Positions 10,902-19,929 of a stretch of 64,000 nucleotides of DNA are shown here, in pieces. This stretch comes from an uncultured Algimonas sp. (GTDB taxonomy: Bacteria; Pseudomonadota; Alphaproteobacteria; Caulobacterales; Maricaulaceae), in contig NZ_CANMJB010000001.1 in NCBI RefSeq assembly GCF_947498175.1, positions 248,001 through 312,000 of the forward strand, given 5' to 3'. The notes under the pieces were generated by a model that was not told the DNA's origin, ran no database searches, and saw only the letters and a program-made list of their open reading frames with translations. The number at the start of each line of letters is the position of its first letter. Positions within the stretch are counted from its first letter, which is position 1. The position numbers and the translations under genes are program-made.

Positions 10902-12341
10902 ATGATGGAAGCCGTGAGACTGATGGCGCCGGAGTTGATCCTCGCCGGCCAGACGATCTTCGTCGTGTTGATCAGCCTGTTCGTCAAAAGCGGAAAACAG
11001 GCCGACGTGATGCGCTGGATCGCCATCATCATGCTGGTCGTCTTCGCGCTTAGCGGGTTCCTCCTGGGGCGTCCGGAAGGCACGTCCTTCAACGGCCTGC
11101 TGGCCGTGGACGATTTCGGGCATTACTCCAAGCTCGTCATCGGTCTGACCGCCGCTTTGGCGCTGGTCTTCACGCGACCCTACTTCAAAGCCGAAGGGCT
11201 GGACCGGTTCGAGTTTTCCGTGTTGATGATCTACGCCGTGCTCGGCATGTCGATCATGGTCAGCGCCAACAATCTGCTGGCTCTCTATATCGGTCTGGAG
11301 ATGCAGGCTTTGTCGCTCTACATCATGGCCGCTTTCAACCGCGACAGCCTGCGCGCGTCCGAAGCCGGGCTGAAATATTTCGTGCTCGGCGCACTGTCGT
11401 CGGGCCTGCTGCTTTACGGGGCGTCGCTGATCTACGGTTTCACCGGGCATCTCGACTTTGGCGGGATCGCCGCTTCCATTGAGGCGAACGGAATGAGTGT
11501 CGGCATCGTCGGCGGCATGGTCTTCATGATGTGCGGCTTGGCCTTCAAGATTTCGGCCGCGCCGTTCCACATGTGGACGCCCGATGTCTATGAAGGCTCC
11601 CCGACGCCTGTGACGGGGTTCTTTGCCTCTGCACCCAAATTCGCCGCCATGGCGTTGATCGCGCGGCTGCTGTTCGGCCCGCTCGAGGACATTTTCAGCC
11701 AATGGCAACAAGTCGTCGCGGCGCTCGCCCTGGTCTCCATGTTCGTGGGCGCCATCGGCGCGCTCAGCCAGCGCAACATCAAGCGGCTCATGGCCTACTC
11801 GTCCATCGCCAATATGGGCTACGCCCTCGTTCCACTGGCGGCGGGGACCGTGTTCGGCTTGCGCGGCATGTTGATCTTCATGACGATCTACGTCGTGACG
11901 GCGATCGGCGTTTTCGCCGGCATCCTGCAAATGCGCATCCGCAACGGCATGGTGGAGCAGATCTCCGACCTGGCCGGACTGTCGGAGACGAACCGGCCGA
12001 TGGCCATCGTCATGACGATCTTCTTTTTCTCCCTTGCGGGCATTCCGCCGCTGCTGGGCTTCTTCGGCAAGCTGTTTGCCTTCTGGCCGGCCGTGGATGC
12101 CGGTCTGTGGTGGCTCGTCGTGGCAGCCTTGGTGGCGTCGGTCATCGGAGCGTTCTACTATCTGCGCGTCATCAAGACGATCTGGTTCGACGAACCGGCG
12201 CAGGAGTTCGTGTCGGCGCCTCGATCGCTGCGATGGATCACGACGGGTTCGGCCATCGCGCTGATCCTGATCATCGCGCTGCCTTTCGTGGCTATCCCGG
12301 TGCAGGGTCTGATCGACAGCGCTGCCGCGTCCCTGTTCTAG
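10902..12341 (+). CDS. nuoN: NADH-quinone oxidoreductase subunit N
   Basis: This 479-aa third antiporter-like subunit, nearest the quinone module, carries YIGLEMQALSLYIMAAF (Glu) and FKISAAPFHMWTPDVYEGSP (Lys and the conserved WTPD). It ends the nuo operon. A second ATG at 10905 is an equally possible start. birA begins six bases after the stop, so transcription probably continues. Confidence 0.96.
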   Translation: MMEAVRLMAPELILAGQTIFVVLISLFVKSGKQADVMRWIAIIMLVVFALSGFLLGRPEGTSFNGLLAVDDFGHYSKLVIGLTAALALVFTRPYFKAEGLDRFEFSVLMIYAVLGMSIMVSANNLLALYIGLEMQALSLYIMAAFNRDSLRASEAGLKYFVLGALSSGLLLYGASLIYGFTGHLDFGGIAASIEANGMSVGIVGGMVFMMCGLAFKISAAPFHMWTPDVYEGSPTPVTGFFASAPKFAAMALIARLLFGPLEDIFSQWQQVVAALALVSMFVGAIGALSQRNIKRLMAYSSIANMGYALVPLAAGTVFGLRGMLIFMTIYVVTAIGVFAGILQMRIRNGMVEQISDLAGLSETNRPMAIVMTIFFFSLAGIPPLLGFFGKLFAFWPAVDAGLWWLVVAALVASVIGAFYYLRVIKTIWFDEPAQEFVSAPRSLRWITTGSAIALILIIALPFVAIPVQGLIDSAAASLF

Positions 12342-12346
12342 CCGTT

Positions 12347-13066
12347 TTGCGATTACTCCACCTCGGAACCGTCGAATCGACCCAGGACGAAGCGCGCACG
12401 CTATATGATGAAGGTGAACGCGGCCCGGTCTGGATCCGCGCGGAACGGCAGACCAAGGGCCGCGGCCGCCGCGATAGGAACTGGGTCAGCGAAACCGGCA
12501 ACCTTTTCGCTACGCTCATACAGCCCGCATCGGAGGACCCGTCGCAATCCGCGCTTTACGGATTCGCCGTCTCGCTGGCGATCGCCCAGACGCTGGACCG
12601 GTACAACCCGATCAAGCCCGCCAAGCTGAAATGGCCCAACGACGTGCTCATCGGCGGCAGCAAGATCAGTGGTCTCCTGGTCGAGCGCGAAGCCGAAGCC
12701 TTGTTGATCGGTGTCGGCATGAATCTGGTCTCCCATCCATCCGACACGCCCTATCCGGCGACCCATCTGGTCGAACAGATGCAAGGGGGCGATCTAATGA
12801 ATGCCGAGCCGCTCTTCACGGGGCCTGAGGCGGTGTTGGCCCTCTTGTCCCGCAACGTCGAAAAATCGGTCCGGATGTTCCGCACCCATGGTTTCGATCT
12901 GATCCGGCGCGAATGGATGGCGCGTGCCCACAATCCTGGCGGGACCGTGACGGTGAACGACCAGACCGGGCGCTTTACGGGGCTCGGTCCCGATGGCGCA
13001 TTGTGCCTGACGCGTCCGGATGGCACAGAAGTGCGCGTCCATGCGGGCGACGTTGCGTTCGGATAG
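12347..13066 (+). CDS. birA: biotin--[acetyl-CoA-carboxylase] ligase (class I, no DNA-binding domain)
   Basis: This 239-aa enzyme activates biotin with ATP and attaches it to the biotin carboxyl carrier protein, whose gene accB lies at 47974-48471. Visible motifs are STQDEAR near residue 10, the glycine-rich adenylate loop [10 protein letters not shown], and KWPNDV followed by KISGLLVE with the catalytic-region lysines. No N-terminal winged helix is present, so it is not a repressor. The frame stays open far upstream through nuoN, but the TTG at 12347 gives the expected start [12 protein letters not shown] six bases after nuoN. The coaX start follows four bases after the stop. Confidence 0.93.
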   Translation: MRLLHLGTVESTQDEARTLYDEGERGPVWIRAERQTKGRGRRDRNWVSETGNLFATLIQPASEDPSQSALYGFAVSLAIAQTLDRYNPIKPAKLKWPNDVLIGGSKISGLLVEREAEALLIGVGMNLVSHPSDTPYPATHLVEQMQGGDLMNAEPLFTGPEAVLALLSRNVEKSVRMFRTHGFDLIRREWMARAHNPGGTVTVNDQTGRFTGLGPDGALCLTRPDGTEVRVHAGDVAFG

Positions 13067-13070
13067 GCTT

Positions 13071-13847
13071 ATGCTGCTCGTCATCGATACCGGAAACACC
13101 AATACGCTGTTCGCCATTCACGACGGGCAGGATTGGCTCGGCGAATGGCGGATCGCGACCGATGCCGCCCGAACGGCGGACGAATTCGCGGTCTGGTTCT
13201 TCCAGCTTCTCGCCATGGCCGATCTCTCCTTTGCCGACATCACGGGCTGCGTCATATCGACGGTCGTTCCGCAATCGCTGTTCAATCAACGCAACCTGGT
13301 CCGGCGTCATCTGAAGGTCGAGCCCATCGTCGTCGGCGAGGCCGGAGTCGAACTGGGCATCGGTCTGCGCGTGGACAATCCGGCGTCCGTCGGGGCGGAC
13401 CGCCTCGTCACCGTTCTGGGTGCTGTGGAAAAATATAGCGGACCGCTCATCATTGTGGATAGTGGCACGGCGACGACGTTCGATGTCGTTTCCGCCGACC
13501 GCCATTTTGAAGGCGGCGTGATCTGTCCCGGCATCAACCTGTCCATGCGCGCCTTGCACGAAGCGGCGGCGCAACTGCCGCGCATCGAGATCCGCCGGCC
13601 GGAGCGCGTCGTCGGCAGGGATACGGTGCCGGCCATGCAGTCGGGGGTGTTCTGGGGGTATATCGGGCTGATCGACGGATTGGTGGAGCGCATCCGCCGC
13701 GAAGACGGCCGCGACTTCACCATTATCGGAACCGGAGGCGTGGCGAGCCTTTTCGAAGGGGCGAGTGAAACCATTCAGCATTTCGATCCGGGTCTTACGA
13801 TCCGCGGTCTGCTGGAAATCTGGAAGTTGAACAAAACGCATGGATAA
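13071..13847 (+). CDS. coaX: type III pantothenate kinase
   Basis: This 258-aa kinase catalyses the first step of coenzyme A synthesis. It belongs to the ASKHA fold, with the phosphate loop [11 protein letters not shown] at residues 6-16, a second phosphate motif [12 protein letters not shown], and [11 protein letters not shown] in the pantothenate site. Type III enzymes are not feedback-inhibited by CoA. The ATG at 13071 is used; earlier in-frame codons lie within birA. The 3' end overlaps the RNase J gene by eight bases. Confidence 0.94.
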   Translation: MLLVIDTGNTNTLFAIHDGQDWLGEWRIATDAARTADEFAVWFFQLLAMADLSFADITGCVISTVVPQSLFNQRNLVRRHLKVEPIVVGEAGVELGIGLRVDNPASVGADRLVTVLGAVEKYSGPLIIVDSGTATTFDVVSADRHFEGGVICPGINLSMRALHEAAAQLPRIEIRRPERVVGRDTVPAMQSGVFWGYIGLIDGLVERIRREDGRDFTIIGTGGVASLFEGASETIQHFDPGLTIRGLLEIWKLNKTHG

Positions 13848-15531
13848 GAACGAATCGGAATTTCTGTTCCTGCCTCTGGGAGGGTCAGGCGAAATCGGCA
13901 TGAACCTGAACCTGTTCGGCTATGGTCGTCCCAGTGACCGTCAATGGGTGATCGTCGATCTCGGCGTGACGTTCGGCAATGCCGAAACGCCCGGCATCGA
14001 CATCATCATGCCCGACACGGCCTTCATCGAGGAACGGCGGGAGTCCCTGCTGGGCATCGTTCTGACGCACGCGCATGAAGACCATATGGGCGCATTGGCC
14101 CGGCTCTGGCCGCGCCTGCGCTGTCCGGTCTATGCCACGCCGTTCACCATGTGGCTGGTCAAGGACCGGTTGGCGGAAGCGGGATTGCTGGACGAGGTCG
14201 AGTTGATCGAGATCCCGCTGCAAGGCGGCTTCGACCTCGGACCGTTCCGCTTCGATCTGATCACGCTGACCCATTCCATTCCGGAGCCCAATGCGCTCGC
14301 CATCCGCACGGATCTCGGCACGGTACTGCATACGGGCGACTGGAAGATCGATCCCGATCCACAGATCGGCGAAGGCGTGGACGAAGCGGCGCTCAAGGCC
14401 CTGGGCGATGAAGGCGTTCTGGCCATGATCTGCGACAGCACGAATGTCTTTTCGCCCGGCGAAAGCGGCTCCGAAGAGGGCGTCCGGCAAGAGCTGACGC
14501 AGCTGATCGGCGAACATGACGGCAAGGGAATCGCCGTGGCGACGTTCGCGTCCAACGTCGCGCGGCTGCAGTCGGTCATGTATGCGGCCAAGGAGAACAA
14601 CCGGTCCGTCTGCCTGATCGGCCGGTCCATGAAACGCATGACGGCGGCGGCGAAGGCGGTCGGCCTTCTGTCCGATGTCGGCCATATCCTGTCCGAGGAC
14701 GAAGCGGCCGCCATGCCGGCGGGTCATGTCCTCTACCTTTGCACCGGCAGCCAGGGCGAGCCGCGCGCCGCCCTGTCACGCATCGCCGAAGGCTCGCATC
14801 GCAGCGTCAAGTTCAAACGCGGCGATCTGGTCGTCTTCAGCTCCAAGATCATTCCCGGCAATGAACGCGGCATCTTCGCCTTGCAGAATGCGCTCGCCGA
14901 TGACGGCGTCGAAATCGTCACCGAAAAGGACCGGCCGATCCATGTGTCGGGCCATCCCAACCGCGACGAACTCAAGCGCATGTATGAATGGGTCCGGCCG
15001 CGCATCGCCATACCCGTCCACGGCGAGCGGCGTCACCTGCTCGAACATGCCCGTTTCGCCAAGACGGTCGGTGCCGACAAGTCCATGCCGGGCCGCAACG
15101 GGGAAATGATCCGAATTGCGCCCAAAGGTCCGAAAGTCGTCGACATCGTGCCGTCCGGCCGCCTGTTCGAAGACGGCGGACAGATCGTGTCGGCGTCGGA
15201 TGACGGCTTGAGGTTGCGCCGCAAGATGGCTTTTGCCGGTCATGTCGGGGTCAGCCTCGTCGTCAACGAAAAAGGCCGGCTGGTCAGCGGACCCGAAGCC
15301 CGCATCGCCGGTTTCCCGGAAGGGCGCGACGGCGAAATCATGGACGAACTGATCGACGCCGTGGCGGATGCGGCCGAGGACGCTTTCAGGGAGCTTCCCA
15401 TGCGCGGCCGCAAGGACGAGGACACGATCGAGGACAAGGTCCGTGGCCGGGTCAGACGCATCCTGCGCGACATGACGGGCAAGCGGTCCATCGTCGAAGT
15501 CCATGCCCACATCGTGAAGAAGGCGGCCTGA
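13840..15531 (+). CDS. rnj: ribonuclease J
   Basis: This 563-aa metallo-beta-lactamase/beta-CASP ribonuclease has 5'-to-3' exonuclease and endonuclease activity in mRNA decay and rRNA maturation. The zinc motif [11 protein letters not shown] gives H77, H79, D81 and H82. Later signatures include [18 protein letters not shown] and the beta-CASP element [18 protein letters not shown]. Its position after coaX is conserved in alphaproteobacteria. Confidence 0.93.
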   Translation: MDKNESEFLFLPLGGSGEIGMNLNLFGYGRPSDRQWVIVDLGVTFGNAETPGIDIIMPDTAFIEERRESLLGIVLTHAHEDHMGALARLWPRLRCPVYATPFTMWLVKDRLAEAGLLDEVELIEIPLQGGFDLGPFRFDLITLTHSIPEPNALAIRTDLGTVLHTGDWKIDPDPQIGEGVDEAALKALGDEGVLAMICDSTNVFSPGESGSEEGVRQELTQLIGEHDGKGIAVATFASNVARLQSVMYAAKENNRSVCLIGRSMKRMTAAAKAVGLLSDVGHILSEDEAAAMPAGHVLYLCTGSQGEPRAALSRIAEGSHRSVKFKRGDLVVFSSKIIPGNERGIFALQNALADDGVEIVTEKDRPIHVSGHPNRDELKRMYEWVRPRIAIPVHGERRHLLEHARFAKTVGADKSMPGRNGEMIRIAPKGPKVVDIVPSGRLFEDGGQIVSASDDGLRLRRKMAFAGHVGVSLVVNEKGRLVSGPEARIAGFPEGRDGEIMDELIDAVADAAEDAFRELPMRGRKDEDTIEDKVRGRVRRILRDMTGKRSIVEVHAHIVKKAA

Positions 15532-15532
15532 C

Positions 15533-15949
15533 ATGATCGGGCCGCTCAACCATGTCGGCATCGCCGTTCCGGACATTCGCGAAGCGATGACATTCTACCG
15601 CGAGACCTTGGGTGCGACCGACATAACGCAACCCAAGCCCCTGCCGCAGCAAGGGGTGAGCTTCGCCTTCATCAACTTGCCGGCCGGACAGATCGAACTG
15701 ATCGAGCCTTATGGCGAAGCCTCGCCCATCGCGAAGTTTCTCGAACGCAACCCCAAAGGCGGACAGCATCATGTCTGTTTCGAGGTCGATGACATCCACG
15801 CCGCGAGAGACCGGATGGTGGAACGCGGCATGCGCGTGCTGAACGAGCCGCGCATCGGCGCGCACGGCACACCCGTCATCTTCCTGCATCCCGGCGATAG
15901 TGGCGGCGTGCTGATAGAACTGATGGAGTCCCCGAAGGCGGGCCATTAA
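15533..15949 (+). CDS. mce: methylmalonyl-CoA epimerase
   Basis: This 138-aa VOC-superfamily enzyme interconverts (2R)- and (2S)-methylmalonyl-CoA during propionate and branched-chain catabolism. Two beta-alpha-beta-beta-beta repeats are visible. Metal ligands are H7 in LNHVGIAVPD, the His of GGQHHVCFEVDD, and the Glu of GVLIELME. The length fits the family exactly. It follows RNase J after one base. Confidence 0.93.
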   Translation: MIGPLNHVGIAVPDIREAMTFYRETLGATDITQPKPLPQQGVSFAFINLPAGQIELIEPYGEASPIAKFLERNPKGGQHHVCFEVDDIHAARDRMVERGMRVLNEPRIGAHGTPVIFLHPGDSGGVLIELMESPKAGH

Positions 15950-15958
15950 GGCAAGTCC

Positions 15959-16222
15959 ATGAACTGGTTCACGGGTCTTGCCACCTTTCTCATCCTCTGG
16001 TGGCTATCGCTATTCATCGTCCTGCCGATCGGCGTCCGCGGGCAGGCGGAGGACGATTCGGTCGAGCTTGGCACCGAACCGGGTGCGCCCATCCAATCCA
16101 ACATGTGGAAAAAAGCGCTCTGGGCGACCTTGCTCGCCATTCTCTTTTTCGGATTGGTCTGGATTGTCGTGACGGGCGGTTGGCTGTCGTGGGAAATGCT
16201 GGGCGATCTGATGGGGCTCTAG
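15959..16222 (+). CDS. DUF1467 family small inner-membrane protein
   Basis: This 87-aa protein has two membrane helices (about residues 5-24 and 53-75) joined by an acidic loop with LPIGVRGQAEDD, the hallmark of DUF1467. The family is alphaproteobacterial, usually lies between mce and proS as here, and has no known function. It starts nine bases after mce and is probably cotranscribed. Confidence 0.85.
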   Translation: MNWFTGLATFLILWWLSLFIVLPIGVRGQAEDDSVELGTEPGAPIQSNMWKKALWATLLAILFFGLVWIVVTGGWLSWEMLGDLMGL

Positions 16223-16284
16223 GAATGGCAGAATGGGTCAAGCCCTTCCTTGCCGCGCCGGGATCACGTCGCTAAGCGCGCTTC

Positions 16285-17601
16285 ATGCGACTCTCACGCT
16301 ATTTCCTGCCTCTGCTCAAAGAGACCCCGTCGGATGCGACCGTGATCAGCCACCAGCTGATGCTGCGCGCCGGCATGATCCGGCAGAACAGCGCCGGCAT
16401 CTACACATGGCTGCCCCTGGGTTACAAGGTTCTCAAGAAGATCGAACAGATCGTCCGCGAGGAGCAGAACCGGGCCGGGGCCATCGAAATGCTCATGCCG
16501 ACGATCCAGTCGGCGGACCTCTGGAAACAGTCCGGCCGCTATGATGCCTACGGTCCGGAAATGCTGCGGATCAAGGACCGGCATGACCGCGACATGCTGT
16601 TCGGCCCGACCAATGAGGAAATGCTGACCGACGTCTTCAGCAGTTTCGTGCGGTCCTACAAGGATCTGCCGAAAATGCTCTATCACATCCAATGGAAGTT
16701 CCGGGACGAACGCCGCCCACGCTTCGGCGTCATGCGCGGCCGCGAATTCCTGATGAAGGATGCGTATAGTTTCGACCAGACCCCGGAAGAGGCACGCAAG
16801 AGCTACAACAGGATGTTCGTGGCCTATCTCAACACGTTCGAACGCATGGGGCTGAAAGCCATACCCGTGCGCGCGGATACGGGGCCGATCGGCGGGGATC
16901 TCAGCCATGAGTTCGTGATCCTGGCCGAAAGCGGCGAAAGCGCGGTCTTTGCGCATAAGGACCTGGTCCAGATGGGCGCGCCGGGCTTGGATATCGACTT
17001 CGATTCAGACCTGCAGCCCGTCGTGGACGAACGGACGGCGCTCTATTCCGCTGCCGACGACATGCATGATCCCGAGGTTTTCGCAGCCTTGCCCGAAGAC
17101 AAGCGGGTGGAAGCCCGCGGGATCGAGGTCGGTCACATCTTCTATTTCGGGACCAAATATTCCGAGCCGTTCGACGCCACGGTCATGGGACCGGACGGCA
17201 AGCCCGGACTCGTCGAAATGGGCAGCTACGGGATCGGCGTTTCACGCCTGGTCGGTGGCATCATCGAAGCCAGCCACGACGATGACGGCATCGTCTGGCC
17301 CGAAGCCGTCGCGCCGTTCAAGGTGGGCATCGTCAACATGCGGGCAGGGGACGAGGCTTGCGACGCGGCCTGTTCGGACTTCTACGAGAAGGCCGTCCAA
17401 GCCGGGCTCGACCCGCTTTATGACGACACGTCGGACCGTGGCGGGGTCAAGTTTTCGCGCATGGATCTGATCGGCCTGCCTTGGCAGGTCATCATCGGGC
17501 CGCGCGGTCTGAAGACTGGCGAGGTCGAGGTGAAGGCCCGCAAGACGGGCGAACGTGAAAACCTGTCTCCCGATGCGGCTCTGGCGAAGCTGGCGGGCTG
17601 A
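16285..17601 (+). CDS. proS: prolyl-tRNA synthetase (short form without editing insert)
   Basis: This 438-aa class II enzyme charges tRNA-Pro. Class II motifs are visible: motif 2 in [25 protein letters not shown] (catalytic Arg) and motif 3 in [18 protein letters not shown]-terminal anticodon-binding domain covers about residues 340-438. E. coli-type enzymes are about 570 aa because of an internal editing (INS) domain. That insert is missing here, as is usual in alphaproteobacteria, so clearing of Ala-tRNA-Pro would depend on a separate deacylase. Confidence 0.96.
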   Translation: MRLSRYFLPLLKETPSDATVISHQLMLRAGMIRQNSAGIYTWLPLGYKVLKKIEQIVREEQNRAGAIEMLMPTIQSADLWKQSGRYDAYGPEMLRIKDRHDRDMLFGPTNEEMLTDVFSSFVRSYKDLPKMLYHIQWKFRDERRPRFGVMRGREFLMKDAYSFDQTPEEARKSYNRMFVAYLNTFERMGLKAIPVRADTGPIGGDLSHEFVILAESGESAVFAHKDLVQMGAPGLDIDFDSDLQPVVDERTALYSAADDMHDPEVFAALPEDKRVEARGIEVGHIFYFGTKYSEPFDATVMGPDGKPGLVEMGSYGIGVSRLVGGIIEASHDDDGIVWPEAVAPFKVGIVNMRAGDEACDAACSDFYEKAVQAGLDPLYDDTSDRGGVKFSRMDLIGLPWQVIIGPRGLKTGEVEVKARKTGERENLSPDAALAKLAG

Positions 17602-17604
17602 ACC

Positions 17605-18894
17605 TTGGCGGAACCGGGTCAGAATGCACCCTTCGGCGGTGTCGAACGCAAGATCGCGATGCGCTATCTTCGCGCGAAGAAGAGCCAGGGCGGCGTCGGC
17701 TTCATCGCCGTGATCAGCTTCCTGTGCATCATGCTGGCCATCGCCGCGATGATCATCATCATGTCAATCATGAACGGGTTCCGGTCGGACGTTATCCGCC
17801 TGACCATCGGCAGCGAAGGCCACGTCTTCGTGCAGCCGATCGAGCCGGATGTCACGATCGAACAGATCGACGATCTGGAAAGCCGGATGCAAGCCATCCC
17901 CGGCGTGGAAAACGCCTTCCATTTCACCCAGCATTTCACGGCCGTCCAGGCGAATGGAGAGATGAGCGTCGCCCAGGTGATCGGCATCGCCAAGAACGAC
18001 CTCATGTCGTTCGACCTGATCGCCGACGGCGTCATACAGGGAAGCCTGGAAACGCTGGGCGAGGGCGCTGGTAACGAGCAGGCCATCGCCATTGGCTCTG
18101 CCATGGCCACGAGTCTGGGCGTGCAAGCCGGGGACCGCTTGCTCGTCTATTCGCCGCGGATGCGACAGACGATTTCGGGACCGGTTCCGGTCAGCAAGAC
18201 CTACACGATCGGCGCAATATTCGACGTCGGCCTGTTCGTGACGAACCAGACCTACATCTACATGGACATCGAACAGTCGACGCTTCTGTTCGAGGGCGGG
18301 CAGCTCATGGGCGATATCCAACTCAGGCTGGAAGACCCCGACGAGATCGACGGCATCGCGCCGCTCGTCTTGGAACGGGCCGGTCGTCCGGTGCGGATGC
18401 TGACGTGGAGAGACCGCAACCAGGGTACGGCCAGCGCACTCCGGATCGAGCAGGTTGCCATGCGCCTCATCTTCATGATCGTCGTCGTCATCGCGGCATT
18501 TCCCGTGCTCGCTTCGATGATCATGCTGGTGAAGAACAAGTCGCGCGATATCGCCATTCTTCGGACGATCGGTACGCCGCGCGGCGGGATCTTGCGGATA
18601 TTCCTGATGAGCGGGGCCACCGTCGGCATCATTGGGACCCTGGCCGGACTGGTGCTCGGCATACTGTTCTGCCTGAACCTGTATCCGATACAGCTTTTCC
18701 TCGAACGGCTCTTCAATGTGGAGCTGTTTCCAGCGTCCGCCTATCAGCTCGCAGACCGGATCCCCGTCAAGATCGTCTGGTCGGAAGTTGCGTCGGTGGC
18801 GCTGTGGGGTTTCCTGATCTCCGCGCTCGCCGTTTTCTGGCCGGCCTGGCAGGCGTCCAAGATCGATCCCGTCGAGGCGTTGCGCTATGACTAG
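17605..18894 (+). CDS. lolC: lipoprotein-releasing ABC transporter permease LolC/E family
   Basis: This 429-aa inner-membrane permease extracts mature lipoproteins for the LolA chaperone. One N-terminal membrane helix (about 35-58) is followed by a large periplasmic MacB-like domain and three C-terminal helices (about 285-415). The usual N-terminal coupling segment ERKIAMRYLRAKKSQGG is present. The start is TTG, four bases after proS. Only one permease gene is present beside lolD, so a homodimer (LolF-like) arrangement is likely. The 3' end overlaps lolD by eight bases. Confidence 0.92.
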   Translation: MAEPGQNAPFGGVERKIAMRYLRAKKSQGGVGFIAVISFLCIMLAIAAMIIIMSIMNGFRSDVIRLTIGSEGHVFVQPIEPDVTIEQIDDLESRMQAIPGVENAFHFTQHFTAVQANGEMSVAQVIGIAKNDLMSFDLIADGVIQGSLETLGEGAGNEQAIAIGSAMATSLGVQAGDRLLVYSPRMRQTISGPVPVSKTYTIGAIFDVGLFVTNQTYIYMDIEQSTLLFEGGQLMGDIQLRLEDPDEIDGIAPLVLERAGRPVRMLTWRDRNQGTASALRIEQVAMRLIFMIVVVIAAFPVLASMIMLVKNKSRDIAILRTIGTPRGGILRIFLMSGATVGIIGTLAGLVLGILFCLNLYPIQLFLERLFNVELFPASAYQLADRIPVKIVWSEVASVALWGFLISALAVFWPAWQASKIDPVEALRYD

Positions 18895-19588
18895 GCCCGT
18901 TCTGTCCGTCCGCAATCTGCACCGGGCCTACAAGTCCGGCGCAGGAATGCTCAAGGTTCTCGCCGGCGCCGACATCGATATCTTTCCCGGCGAAATGGTC
19001 GGCCTGATCGGTCCGTCCGGGTCCGGCAAATCGACATTGCTCCATGCCGCCGGATTGCTCGAAAAGCCGAATGCGGGTGAAGTCTTCATCAATGGCCGGG
19101 AGTGTCTGAAGCTACCCGATGACCAACGCACCGCCATTCGTCGCGAACGGATCGGCATGGTCTATCAATTCCATCACCTGCAGAAGGAATTCACAGCCGA
19201 GGAAAATGCGATGATCCCTCAAATGATTGCAGGCAAAAGCTCGCGTCGGTCGCGGGACGAGGCGCGGCGGCTGCTGACGGCCATGGGGCTGGGCGAACGG
19301 TTGACCCATCGCCCCAGCCAGATGTCGGGCGGCGAACAGCAGCGCGTGGCAATTGCCCGGGCGCTCGCCAACAAGCCGCAGATTCTGCTCGCCGACGAAC
19401 CGACCGGCAATCTCGACCCGGCCACGAGCGCGACCGTTTTCGATCAGCTCTATCAACTCACCCGGCAGGAGGGCGTGGCCGCGCTCGTGGCGACACACAA
19501 TATGCAGCTGGCCAGTTACATGGACCGGCTGCTGACCGTGCGCGAAGGCATGGTGGTGCCGTTCAAACCCGCGCCCGCTTCCTATTGA
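18887..19588 (+). CDS. lolD: lipoprotein-releasing ABC transporter ATPase LolD
   Basis: This 233-aa ATPase powers the LolCD exporter. It has Walker [10 protein letters not shown] at residues 42-50, a Q-loop in [17 protein letters not shown], the signature [14 protein letters not shown], Walker [13 protein letters not shown] and a switch His in VATHN. It overlaps the permease gene. Downstream lie about 170 bases without recognisable features, then the LexA-type promoter of the 31-codon gene. Confidence 0.95.
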   Translation: MTRPVLSVRNLHRAYKSGAGMLKVLAGADIDIFPGEMVGLIGPSGSGKSTLLHAAGLLEKPNAGEVFINGRECLKLPDDQRTAIRRERIGMVYQFHHLQKEFTAEENAMIPQMIAGKSSRRSRDEARRLLTAMGLGERLTHRPSQMSGGEQQRVAIARALANKPQILLADEPTGNLDPATSATVFDQLYQLTRQEGVAALVATHNMQLASYMDRLLTVREGMVVPFKPAPASY

Positions 19589-19759
19589 GCTAAAGGCTGT
19601 CTGGCTGGAAGGTCTTTGCCGCAGGAACACGCTCTGGACTTTGTATGAGCGCGCAGCAGCTCGTCGGTCCGGGCCGAGACAATGTTCCGATTTCCCCTCT
19701 CCATAAGCGGTCGGTTCGTCTGCATGCGACAGGCAAGAAATTGCACTTGGAAAGGCAGC

Positions 19760-19788
19760 TTGACTCCGGAACAAAGCATGAACATAAG
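19760..19788 (+). promoter_or_regulatory. SOS promoter upstream of the 31-codon membrane peptide gene
   Basis: A -35-like TTGACT at 19760-19765 is followed 17 bases later by a weak -10-like CATAAG at 19783-19788, and the LexA box fills the spacer. A GANTC (GACTC) site at 19762-19766, the target of the CcrM methylase in this lineage, overlaps the -35. The spacing and the nearly identical layout in front of lexA support the call; the transcription start is not known. Confidence 0.6.
19769..19783 (+). promoter_or_regulatory. LexA box (GAAC-N7-GAAC)
   Basis: The site reads GAACAAAGCATGAAC, a direct repeat of GAAC with a seven-base spacer. This is the alphaproteobacterial LexA operator (GTTC-N7-GTTC) read on the other strand. 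It lies 44 bases upstream of the peptide gene, between its -35 and -10 elements, where repressor would block RNA polymerase. The lexA promoter in this window has a matching site. Confidence 0.8.
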
Positions 19789-19826
19789 CGCGGCACATTT
19801 CGGAATGGCCGAAAGAGGGGATAAGT

Positions 19827-19922
19827 ATGTTGAAGCAGTTCGCGCAGGACCTCGGGTCCGCTATCGTGTTGACGTCGTTCGTCGTCGTCATGTCGTTCTG
19901 GATGATGGTCGTGGGAGGATAG
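19827..19922 (+). CDS. sidA: 31-aa single-span membrane peptide, putative SOS-induced cell-division inhibitor (SidA-like)
   Basis: This short gene has an ATG six bases after the ribosome site AGAGGGG (19814-19820). The product has a short polar start (MLKQFAQDLGS) and one hydrophobic helix (about residues 10-30, with SFWMMVV) ending in Gly-Gly. A promoter with a LexA box precedes it, and its last codons contain the GGGAGG that can serve dnaE. In Caulobacter crescentus the SOS-induced inhibitor SidA is a 29-residue inner-membrane protein acting on FtsW/FtsN. From memory its gene also lies between lolD and dnaE. Size, topology, regulation and position therefore agree. Sequence identity could not be tested, so the name is an inference. 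Confidence 0.7.
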   Translation: MLKQFAQDLGSAIVLTSFVVVMSFWMMVVGG

Positions 19923-19929
19923 ACAGGCG

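Noticed and set aside
9311-11930. Long open frames antisense to nuoM and nuoN
   Set aside because: They are shadows of membrane-protein genes, rich in Arg, Asp, His and Gln, with no recognisable domain.
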